Of a stretch of 64,000 nucleotides of DNA, positions 54,836 through 62,440 are shown piece after piece. The DNA lies in the NCBI RefSeq assembly GCF_017104565.1, contig NZ_JAAGPD010000047.1:1-64000 (forward strand). The letters run 5' to 3'. Source of the stretch: Paraburkholderia sp. Tr-20389. GTDB taxonomy: Bacteria; Pseudomonadota; Gammaproteobacteria; Burkholderiales; Burkholderiaceae. Below the pieces are notes generated by a model. That model saw only the letters and a program-made list of their open reading frames with translations. It did not search any database and was not told where the DNA came from. How positions within the stretch are numbered: the first letter of the stretch is position 1; each line of letters opens with the position of its first letter. Both the position numbers and the translations under genes were made by a program.

Positions 54836-56080
54836 TCAGCCTTTGAGCGCGCTGGCAAAGGCCTTCTGCGCATCGTCGACCGACTGGTTCTTGTTCCAGA
54901 AGTTCGTGATGACGTCCGTCAACGCGCCCTGCATGTCGGGCGACAGCAGCATTTCGGGATTCGGCAACTGGCGCGACTTGTCCTTCATGATCGCGATGCC
55001 CTCCTTCGCGCAGATATCGAGCTGGCTGACGTCGACGTCGGGCCGGATCGGTATCGAGCCTTTCTTCGCGCTGAACGCGACCTGCGCCTGCGGCGACGTC
55101 ATCACCGTGGCGAGCAGGTTCTGCGCCTTGATCGCGTTCGCGTTGTCGGTCTTCGGGAACACGAACACGTCGCCCGCCACCAGATACGGCGAGTGCGGAC
55201 CGAAGCCCGGGAAGCAACCGAAGTCCTTGCCGGGCGTCTGCTTCGCCGCCGAAAACTCGCCCTTCGCCCAGTCGCCCATGATCTGCACGCCCGCCTTGCC
55301 GGAAATCACGAGCGCCGTCGCGTCGTTCCAGTTGCGGCCCGGCGAGCCCGGGTCGACATAGTCGTGCAGCTTCTTGAACGACGCGAGCACCTTTTTGAAG
55401 GCATCGGAATTGACTGCCTTCGCATCGCGGTCGCGATACACCTTCAGATAGAGGTCCGGACCGCCCACGTCGGCGAACACGGCGTCGAAGGTGATCTTCT
55501 CCTGCCACGGCTGGCCGCCGAGCGCGAGCGGGATCACGCCCGCCTTTTTCAGCTTGTCGAGATCGGCGAGAAATTCGTCGAAGCTCTTCGGGTCGCCCGC
55601 AATGCCCGCCTTCGCGAACACCGGTTTCGAATAGAAGAACCACGCGGGCATGTGAATGTCGACGGGCGCGGCGTAGTAATGGCCGTTGGCCTTGATGCTG
55701 TCGAGTATCGATTGCGGGAAGATGGCGGCCCAGTTCTCTTTGCTGGCGACGGCATCGACGTTATTGAGCAGGCCCTGATCGATCAGATCGTGAAACTGCT
55801 TCGACGTGTTGAACTGCGCAGCCGTGGGCGGATCGCCGCCGACAATACGGTTGATCGCGGTCGCACGCGCCTGGTCCGCACCCGCCACGGCGTTGTCGAC
55901 CCACTGGCCGCCCGCCTGGTTGTACGCGTCGGCGAACTGCCGGATGGCCGCCGATTCGCCGCCCGAGGTCCACCAGTGAATCACATTGGCCTTCAACGGC
56001 TCGGCATGCGCGACGACGCCCGTGATGGCCAATGCCAGTGCAATACCGCTTCTCAACGCCCACTGTTTTCTGCTGTTCAT
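54836..56080 (-). CDS. periplasmic sugar-binding protein (family 1, GtsA-like)
   Basis: 414 residues. A Sec signal peptide of about 25 residues ends in VVAHA. ANVIHWWTSGGESAAIRQF and RIVGGDPPTAAQFNTSK resemble the glucose/mannose-binding protein GtsA of pseudomonads. HYYAAPVDIHMPAWFFYSKP continues the same pattern. It captures a sugar in the periplasm and delivers it to the permeases. With a beta-glucosidase in front, the ligand may be glucose or a beta-glucoside such as cellobiose; this cannot be decided by reading. Confidence 0.93.
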   Translation of the reverse strand: MNSRKQWALRSGIALALAITGVVAHAEPLKANVIHWWTSGGESAAIRQFADAYNQAGGQWVDNAVAGADQARATAINRIVGGDPPTAAQFNTSKQFHDLIDQGLLNNVDAVASKENWAAIFPQSILDSIKANGHYYAAPVDIHMPAWFFYSKPVFAKAGIAGDPKSFDEFLADLDKLKKAGVIPLALGGQPWQEKITFDAVFADVGGPDLYLKVYRDRDAKAVNSDAFKKVLASFKKLHDYVDPGSPGRNWNDATALVISGKAGVQIMGDWAKGEFSAAKQTPGKDFGCFPGFGPHSPYLVAGDVFVFPKTDNANAIKAQNLLATVMTSPQAQVAFSAKKGSIPIRPDVDVSQLDICAKEGIAIMKDKSRQLPNPEMLLSPDMQGALTDVITNFWNKNQSVDDAQKAFASALKG

Positions 56081-56160
56081 TCCGTCTCCTTCAGGCTCGA
56101 TGCCCGATTTATCGGCTCGACTGCATACCAGCTTATGTCGGCTGCGTGTCAGTTCGCGTG

Positions 56161-57552
56161 TCAGTCCTTCTTGCTGCGCGCCTCGATGAACTTCGCGATC
56201 AGCTCGCCGCTGCGCTTGACCGTGCGCTGCTGCGTGCCGTAATCGACATGCACGACGCCGAAGCGCCGCTCATAGCCGAACGCCCATTCGAAGTTGTCGA
56301 GCAGCGACCACACGAAGTAGCCGCGGATATCGACGCCCTGCTTGACGGCCTGATCGACGGCGGCAAGATGCCGCTTCAGGAACGAAATACGCTGCGGGTC
56401 GTCGACGCGGCCATCGCGCACCTGGTCATCCGACGCCATGCCGTTCTCCGTGATGTAGATGGGCGGCAGGTTCGCATAGGTGCCGTGAAAGCCCGTCAGC
56501 AGATCGCGCAGGCCGTCCGGATGCACTTCCCAGCCCATCTGCGTGCGTTCGACATCGGGCAGCGGCACGTCGACGAAACCATGCGCGCCGTCGCTCTTCA
56601 CATTGGTGCGGAAATAATAATTGATGCCGAGGAAGTCGAGCGGTGCGGCGATGGTCTGCATGTCGCCGGCGAGCACGAGCGGCTCGGCGCCCGGCCACAG
56701 TTCCCATAGATCGGCGGGATACTCGCCCTTGAGCAGCGGGTCGAGAATCCAGGCGTTGTGCTGCACCTCGAACCGATGCGCGGCGCGCTGGTCCGCTTCG
56801 CTCGACGACGCAGGCGTGCCGCGCCCCACGTTCGCGACGATGCCTTTCATCGACGACGGATCGTTGCTACGCAACACCTGGGTGGCCTGACCATGCGCGA
56901 GCAGCAGATGATGCATCGCCTGCGTCGCGTAGCGCACGTTCGCGAGGCCCGGCGCATGATGGCCGTTGCCGTAGCCGAGGAACGCCGAACACCATGGCTC
57001 GTTGAGCGTCATCCATGCATCGACGTGGCCTGCCAGTTCGCGGCTCATCAGGTCCGCGTAATCGGCGAAGCGATAGACGGTCTCGCGGTTCAGCCAGCCG
57101 CCGCGGTCTTCGAGATGCTGCGGCAAGTCCCAGTGATACAGCGTGACAAAGGTCTGCAAGCCCTTGTCCTTCAGCCTGCCGAGCAGCCGCTTGTAGAAAT
57201 CGAGGCCTTTCTGATTCGGCCGCCCTGCTTCGTCCATCACACGCGGCCATGCGATCGACAGACGGTACGCCTCGAAATTCAGGCGCGTCAGCAGGTCGAG
57301 ATCGCTTTCCCAGCGGTGATAGTGATCGCAGGCCACCGCGCCCGTGTCGCCCGCGAGCACCTTGCCGGGCGTCGCCGAGAAGATGTCCCAGATCGACGGC
57401 AGGCGGCCGTCCTCGTTGACGGCGCCTTCGATCTGATACGAGGCCGTCGCCGCGCCGAGCAGAAAGTCCTTGCGCCACAGCACCGAATCGGCGGAAGGCG
57501 TGAACGGATCGGTTTGCTGACTGCTGCCGGGTGCCACTGCATCGTATGCCAC
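56161..57552 (-). CDS. bglA: family 1 glycoside hydrolase, beta-glucosidase
   Basis: 463 residues of the GH1 TIM barrel. The acid/base Glu185 is in MTLNEPWC, and the nucleophile Glu369 is in YITENGMA. FLLGAATASYQIEGA at the start and GYFVWSLLDNFEWAFGY near the end bind substrate. It cleaves terminal beta-glucose from cellobiose or aryl glucosides, probably in the cytoplasm as there is no signal peptide. GTG 57552 is taken because AGGAGG lies four bases upstream; no nearby ATG fits. It is the first gene of the sugar operon. Confidence 0.93.
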   Translation of the reverse strand: MAYDAVAPGSSQQTDPFTPSADSVLWRKDFLLGAATASYQIEGAVNEDGRLPSIWDIFSATPGKVLAGDTGAVACDHYHRWESDLDLLTRLNFEAYRLSIAWPRVMDEAGRPNQKGLDFYKRLLGRLKDKGLQTFVTLYHWDLPQHLEDRGGWLNRETVYRFADYADLMSRELAGHVDAWMTLNEPWCSAFLGYGNGHHAPGLANVRYATQAMHHLLLAHGQATQVLRSNDPSSMKGIVANVGRGTPASSSEADQRAAHRFEVQHNAWILDPLLKGEYPADLWELWPGAEPLVLAGDMQTIAAPLDFLGINYYFRTNVKSDGAHGFVDVPLPDVERTQMGWEVHPDGLRDLLTGFHGTYANLPPIYITENGMASDDQVRDGRVDDPQRISFLKRHLAAVDQAVKQGVDIRGYFVWSLLDNFEWAFGYERRFGVVHVDYGTQQRTVKRSGELIAKFIEARSKKD

Positions 57553-57928
57553 GGAACCTCCTCTCGCTGGATGAGTTGATGCGCATTGCAGCGCATCGGT
57601 CGACGGGATGGAAGCGAGAAGTGGAAGCGCTTCCACATGACCTGCGCACGATAGCAGCGGCGCTTTTGGCGCAGCAATCAGGGTTTGTCTGGATCCGCGA
57701 GATCCTGTCCGAAACCGGATGCAACGGGCATCGCGAACACGCTCCGCGCTGCACTCGACGTGCCCGCTTTTCGGTGCACGTACACAACGCGCACCGGGGA
57801 TTGCTCGGCCAATGTCTCGGTTTTTTCCGACGAGTCGGGGTCCGGCCGGAAAGAACGGGATATCGGACCGCTACACTGAATCGTCGATGCGGAAACTTGT
57901 GACGCATCCTTTTAAGAATGAGAGCCCA
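57553..57928. promoter_or_regulatory. 376-base divergent control region of the sugar operon and acyltransferase gene
   Basis: It holds the palindrome at 57621-57636 and should contain the promoters of both genes. No further gene is apparent. Confidence 0.55.
57621..57636. promoter_or_regulatory. LacI-family operator palindrome
   Basis: GTGGAAGCGCTTCCAC is a perfect 16-base palindrome with the central CG typical of LacI/GalR operators. It lies 69 bases before the beta-glucosidase start codon. The LacI gene at the operon end is the likely ligand. Confidence 0.8.
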
Positions 57929-59116
57929 ATGCGAGCGACGACCATTCAGGCCAACGGCATCGTTCCTGCGCTGACGAGCATCCGCTTCCTCGCGGCGCTG
58001 ACGGTTGTCCTCTCGCATTACCGCGAACTCGAACTGCTCAACACGCCCGTCTCGTTCTTCAATTTCGTCGATGGCGGACGCTCGGCCGTCTCGCTCTTCT
58101 TCGTGCTCTCGGGCTTCATCCTCACATACACGTATCGCGACGAACTCGCGACGCAAAGCCCGCACAATTTCTATGTCGCGCGCGTGGCCCGCATCTATCC
58201 GAACATCCTGTTCGCGCTCGCGATCGCATCGATCACGACCGCCTACCTGGTCATCACGCACAACGACGTGCTGCTGCTCAAATGGTTCGCGCTGAAGTCG
58301 GCGATCAATCTGTCGCTGGTGGTGAGCTTCGTCTGCCAGGTGCTGCTGATCACCGCCTGGTTCCCGTTCGCCGCGATCAACCAGCCGTGGAATGGACCGG
58401 CGTCGAGCGTGTCGTGCGAAGCGTTTTTCTATGCGCTCTTTCCGTTGATCCTCGCACGTTTCGTGAAGATGCGCGCCTCGACACTGGCCGCCACGCTGGT
58501 CGGCATCTGGATTGCGCAGGGCCTGATGATCGTGTTCATCATGGTCGTGTTTCCCGTCTCGCGCAGCCACTTTCTCGCGGGCGCGCTGCCGCTGTGCCGG
58601 ATCGCCGAGTTCATGCTGGGCATCGGCGCGGCGCTCGCGTTCCAGGCGTTGCGCGGGCGCGGCAAGTCGATGCATGGGCGCGGCATCGCGCTGGTGTCGG
58701 GTTCCGTCGTCGTGCTGATCGTGCTGGCGTTGTGGCAGCCGGTGACGCCTGTGTTCTATCCGCAAAGCCCGTTCTTCGCGACGCTGATTCTCGGCCTCGC
58801 GCTGCTCGAACGGCCCGTGCTCGGCGTGCTGAATCAGCGCTGGCTCGTGCGTTTCGGCGAAGCGAGCTACGCGCTGTTCCTGATTCATGTGCCGCTCGCG
58901 TATCTGGCGTGGCTCGCAGGTTTTCGCTCGGGCAACGGCTGGATACCGCTCGTCTTCACGCTGCTGTTCAGCGTCGTCGTATTCACCTATTTCGAAGAAC
59001 CGATGCGCCGTCGCATTCGCAGGCGTTTCCGCGCCAAGCCGCTCGTGCCGGCAGCCGTTGCCAACGATGCGGTCGATCCTTCCGTCGCCGTGGGTCCGGG
59101 CATGAAGCCGGGTTGA
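57929..59116 (+). CDS. acyltransferase 3 family membrane protein
   Basis: 395 residues with about ten membrane helices. SIRFLAALTVVLSHYRELEL carries the conserved catalytic-type His, and SLFFVLSGFILTYTYRDE is the family RxxR-like second block. Members O-acylate exported sugars, lipopolysaccharide, exopolysaccharide or Nod-type molecules from the inner membrane. The C-terminal tail after residue 370 is cytoplasmic or disordered. The start could also be ATG 57887; I chose 57929 because a GAGAG sequence precedes it. A terminator follows. Confidence 0.87.
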   Translation: MRATTIQANGIVPALTSIRFLAALTVVLSHYRELELLNTPVSFFNFVDGGRSAVSLFFVLSGFILTYTYRDELATQSPHNFYVARVARIYPNILFALAIASITTAYLVITHNDVLLLKWFALKSAINLSLVVSFVCQVLLITAWFPFAAINQPWNGPASSVSCEAFFYALFPLILARFVKMRASTLAATLVGIWIAQGLMIVFIMVVFPVSRSHFLAGALPLCRIAEFMLGIGAALAFQALRGRGKSMHGRGIALVSGSVVVLIVLALWQPVTPVFYPQSPFFATLILGLALLERPVLGVLNQRWLVRFGEASYALFLIHVPLAYLAWLAGFRSGNGWIPLVFTLLFSVVVFTYFEEPMRRRIRRRFRAKPLVPAAVANDAVDPSVAVGPGMKPG

Positions 59117-59151
59117 TTGCGACGCTTCGAAACGTCGAACGCTCCACAAAG

Positions 59152-59178
59152 ACAAACGGCGCTTCAGGCGCCGTTTGT
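59152..59178. terminator. terminator between converging genes
   Basis: A perfect 11-bp stem ACAAACGGCGC/GCGCCGTTTGT with loop TTCAG lies between the acyltransferase gene and the repeat-protein gene. T-containing runs follow on both sides. Confidence 0.8.
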
Positions 59179-59200
59179 TCGTTGAGGGTGCTTACCTGCT

Positions 59201-60265
59201 TCATGCCCAGTGCGCGGGAACCCACACGCGGCCCACCCAGTGCCCCGGAATCAGCACGACCGGGCGCGGCTTCGGCGCGACGTACACGACATGCGGCGGC
59301 GGCGGAGCGACGACCACGACATGAGCCGGGGGCGGCGGCACGACCACGGGTGCCGGTGCGACCACCACGGCGGGAGGCTGCGTCACGACGACGGGCGCAG
59401 GCACGGGTGCCGGTACCGGCGCAGCAACGACCACCGTCGACGTGGGCGGCGGCACCACAACGGGCGGGGGCACGATGACGGCGGCAGCGACTGTCGTCGT
59501 GCTGCCCGCCACCACCGTCGTTCCGCCCGTCGTGACTGCGCCGCCGTGCACGACGGTGCCGCTCGTCGTCACGGTGTTGCCGTGCGTGCCCGTCGCGCTG
59601 CCCGACGTGACGACCACGCCCGGTGCGACGCTCGTCGCGCTGCCGGAATGCGTGACCGTGCCGCCGTTGCTGCCCGTCACCGTGCCCGAGCGCGAGCAGG
59701 TCCAGCCCGCGCAGTTCGTCGACGCCGAATGGTTGTAGCTGTTGCCGTTGCCGCCCGTCACGGTGCCCGAGGACGAGTACTGGCCCGCGCCGTTGCGCGT
59801 CACTTCGCCCGACGTCGACGCCGTCTTGCCGTCCGAGCCCGTCATCGATCCCGTGTGCGAGCAGGTGCCGCCTGCGCAACTGGTGTCGCCCGAATGCTGC
59901 ACCGAGCGGCCATTCGGACCGTACGCCGTGCCCGAGTTGGAGAACTGGCCGGGCGCCGTGCGCGTCACGCTGCCCGAGTTGCTCGCGATGCCGCCGTAAG
60001 GACCCGCCACGCCGCCCGCGTGATTGCAGGTTCCGCCGCTGCAGTAGCCGCCGTGCGCGCCGTTGTATTCGCCGCGCGACGTGTAGGCCGTGCCGTGCCC
60101 GTACCAGCCCGCCCATGCGGGCACGCTGACGAGCGACGCGCTGGCGCCGATCACCGTCGCGGCCGCCGCCAGCGCGATGCGGCGCGAGACGCCGCGTGCA
60201 GCGGTTGCGGACGAACGATTCAGCAGACCAGAAAACGAAGAGAAGAGTTGCGAGCGGAGTTTCAC
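59201..60265 (-). CDS. exported Gly/Ser/Thr-rich protein with Cys-pair repeats and Pro/Val tail
   Basis: 354 residues. A long signal peptide ends near SVPAWA (50-52). Residues 70-215 contain three 55-residue repeats, each with a CxxxxC pair (Cys75/80, Cys130/135, Cys185/190) and SG/TG-rich strands such as GTVTGSNGG. Residues 265-330 are Pro/Val/Ala-rich. The tail VLIPGHWVGRVWVPAHWA is a Trp-rich motif of the YXWGXW type found in envelope proteins. The GTG at 60265 has AAGGA seven bases upstream; the longer ORF adds a non-signal-like leader. Periplasmic or surface location is likely; function unknown. Confidence 0.7.
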   Translation of the reverse strand: MKLRSQLFSSFSGLLNRSSATAARGVSRRIALAAAATVIGASASLVSVPAWAGWYGHGTAYTSRGEYNGAHGGYCSGGTCNHAGGVAGPYGGIASNSGSVTRTAPGQFSNSGTAYGPNGRSVQHSGDTSCAGGTCSHTGSMTGSDGKTASTSGEVTRNGAGQYSSSGTVTGGNGNSYNHSASTNCAGWTCSRSGTVTGSNGGTVTHSGSATSVAPGVVVTSGSATGTHGNTVTTSGTVVHGGAVTTGGTTVVAGSTTTVAAAVIVPPPVVVPPPTSTVVVAAPVPAPVPAPVVVTQPPAVVVAPAPVVVPPPPAHVVVVAPPPPHVVYVAPKPRPVVLIPGHWVGRVWVPAHWA

Positions 60266-60382
60266 GGCTGTGTCCTTCACGGTTCGGGCCACTTGCAGGT
60301 GCAGCGTGGCGACGGAATGAATCGTAGAAGAAACGGCCCGCGAGGTCAGTTCATAAACTATGTCGGGAAATGTCACGCGAGG

Positions 60383-61870
60383 TCACGCGAGCGCGTCGGC
60401 GCGCTCCTCGAACCGGAACACGCCGACCACCTGTTTCAGCTGCCCAGCCTGCTCGCGCAGCGATGCGGACGCTGCCGTCGCCTGCCTGACCAGTTCCGCG
60501 TTGTGCTGGGTGACCTCGTTCATCTGCGCGACGGCGTGATGAATCTGCTCGATGTCCTGCGCCTGCTGGCGGTTCGCCGAATTGATGCCTGCCATGATGT
60601 CCGCCACGCGTGCGATGCTGCCGACGACATCCTGCATCGTCGTCCCGGCCTGATCGACTAGCTGACGCCCCACGCTCACGTTGTTCACCGACGTCTCGAT
60701 CAGCGCCTTGATCTCCTTTGCCGAACTCGCGGCCCGCTGTGCGAGGCTGCGGACCTCTGAGGCCACCACCGCGAAACCGCGCCCGTGTTCGCCGGCTCTC
60801 GCCGCTTCCACGGCCGCATTGAGCGCGAGAATGTTGGTCTGGAACGCGATGCCGTCGATCACGCCGATGATGTCGAAGATCTTCCGGGCAGAGTCGTCGA
60901 TTGCACTCATCGTGTCGACCACCTGCGCGACCACCGCCCCGCCGTCACGCGCCACCGACGAAGCCGTCTCGGCCAGCTGGTTCGCCTCCTGCGCATCGTC
61001 GGCGTGCTGCTTCATCGTGACGGTCAGCTGATCCATCGACGTCGCCGTCTGGTTCAGATTGCGCGCCTGCGTTTCGGTGCGTTCGTTCAGCTCCGTATTG
61101 CCGCTGGCGATTGCCTGCGCCGCCCCGTCGACATGCCGGGCGCTGTCGTTCACGCGAGTCATCGCCTGTTCCATCTTGCCGATGGCGGCCTTGAGCACGC
61201 GCGCGGTCGGCGCGCTGACGGCCACGCCCGAGACGTTCAGCGACAGCACGCCGTCGCGCTCGACACGCGACACGATAGCGGACAGTTCCGCAGCCTCGAT
61301 CGCCGCGCGCCGCAGCCGTGTGGCGAGAAAGATCTCGATGCCCGTCTGAACCACGACATAGGCCGCATGCAGAGCCGTCACGCGGAAATTGGCGCTCGTC
61401 GTGCAGTACACGCCGAAATTCAGTGCCTGCAATCTGTCGAACGCAAGGTGGTGAACCGCAAACAGGCCGGCCGCCAGCAGCAGCGGACGCCAGTCGCGAT
61501 AGACCAGCAGAAAGCCCAGCAGCACGAATACGCCGAAGTGGAATTCGGTCGTGCCGTGGGCAAGCTGAATGTGCAATGCGACCAGCACGACGTTGCAGGC
61601 AGTCAGCACCATGCTCGACAGCAGCGAGCCGCGCCCGGTGAAAAACACCACGCTGCCGGCCAGCCATGCGACCGTTCCCACTTCCAGCGCCAGCGCCGTT
61701 TCGTCGAAATGCAGGCCAATCAGTAAGGCGGCAATGGCGGAGCAGATCAGCGTCAGATACATCACGCAGTCGGCGGTGATCGCGTTCCGCTCGAGGAGCG
61801 AGTCGTCCTGCTTCGACAGAAATGCGTTCACACTCCCCGACCCGACCCAGTTCAGCGCTTTCCCAGACAT
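60383..61870 (-). CDS. methyl-accepting chemotaxis protein with polytopic N-terminal domain
   Basis: 495 residues. The first 200 contain about six membrane helices with no large periplasmic loop, so it senses within the membrane or cytoplasm. [20 protein letters not shown] is a conserved part of this sensor type. The signalling tip is [20 protein letters not shown] with [17 protein letters not shown], binding CheA and CheW. Methylation helices flank it. No che genes are nearby. The ATG at 61870 has GGGA upstream. Confidence 0.92.
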   Translation of the reverse strand: MSGKALNWVGSGSVNAFLSKQDDSLLERNAITADCVMYLTLICSAIAALLIGLHFDETALALEVGTVAWLAGSVVFFTGRGSLLSSMVLTACNVVLVALHIQLAHGTTEFHFGVFVLLGFLLVYRDWRPLLLAAGLFAVHHLAFDRLQALNFGVYCTTSANFRVTALHAAYVVVQTGIEIFLATRLRRAAIEAAELSAIVSRVERDGVLSLNVSGVAVSAPTARVLKAAIGKMEQAMTRVNDSARHVDGAAQAIASGNTELNERTETQARNLNQTATSMDQLTVTMKQHADDAQEANQLAETASSVARDGGAVVAQVVDTMSAIDDSARKIFDIIGVIDGIAFQTNILALNAAVEAARAGEHGRGFAVVASEVRSLAQRAASSAKEIKALIETSVNNVSVGRQLVDQAGTTMQDVVGSIARVADIMAGINSANRQQAQDIEQIHHAVAQMNEVTQHNAELVRQATAASASLREQAGQLKQVVGVFRFEERADALA

Positions 61871-62186
61871 CGAACAATCCCAAATACGTTTTACATTCCC
61901 CAGACCGGCGGCTCGCTTCATCGCCGTCCGGGGCAAACTTGAAAGCCGTGCTTACATCCGGCTTCCCTATTTACGGCACGTAAAGGAGGATCAGTAGGTC
62001 TGGTTCGGCGCGGATCTGACTCTTTTGTTTCATTTTTACCGCCCGCGCGGCGAATCCGATGCTTCAGAGACACGGTCGAAAGCCGTGGTGGGCGGTGCTG
62101 AACCATGCCGCTTGGGCACGGCCCCGATTGAATGCTTTGGGTCGCGGCGGCATGCGAGCGCTGCCTGCCGCCGCGACCTGCCTGCG
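61871..62186. other. 316-base gap with a 12-bp inverted repeat
   Basis: Apart from the chemotaxis gene promoter it contains perfect arms GTCGCGGCGGCA (62141-62152) and TGCCGCCGCGAC (62166-62177) around 13 bases. This hairpin lies 9 bases past the small membrane-protein gene and could end its transcript, though no T run follows. Confidence 0.55.
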
Positions 62187-62360
62187 CTATGAAGAGCGGT
62201 CGCGGCCGCGTGCGCGGGTCGCGCCCGTGACCACGCCGATGCCGAGCAGGATCACGGCGACGATCGCGACATAATGCTGCGCGACGTGCATGCTGACGAG
62301 GGCCCACGACACGCCGCCAATGAAAATCAGCCAGCCGATCAGATAAATGGCCAGGGTCAT
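62187..62360 (-). CDS. small two-helix membrane protein, 57 aa
   Basis: Starts MTLAIYLIGWLIFIGG, followed by a second hydrophobic stretch VAIVAVILLGIGVVTG and a basic end RARGRDRSS. Two membrane helices joined by a short His-containing turn are predicted, with both ends inside. AAAGGAG six bases before the ATG is excellent. Codon use matches the region. Similar small membrane proteins of unknown role are common in Burkholderia. It is easily missed because it is short. Confidence 0.8.
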   Translation of the reverse strand: MTLAIYLIGWLIFIGGVSWALVSMHVAQHYVAIVAVILLGIGVVTGATRARGRDRSS

Positions 62361-62440
62361 CGGATTCTCCTTTCCGCTTTGACGTGCAAGGTTTTGGCAA
62401 GAACCGTGCCGCGCGGAAAGACCGGCGTGTCGCTCAGTTT

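Noticed and set aside
56867-59155. A 762-codon minus-strand ORF across the acyltransferase gene
   Set aside because: It crosses the operator region and runs antisense to a ten-helix membrane protein; no domain is visible.
61895-61930. Sigma-28-like promoter (TCAAG ... GGCGATGA) before the chemotaxis receptor gene
   Set aside because: The spacing is one or two bases short and the -10 match is weak; part of it may overlap chance GC-rich sequence.
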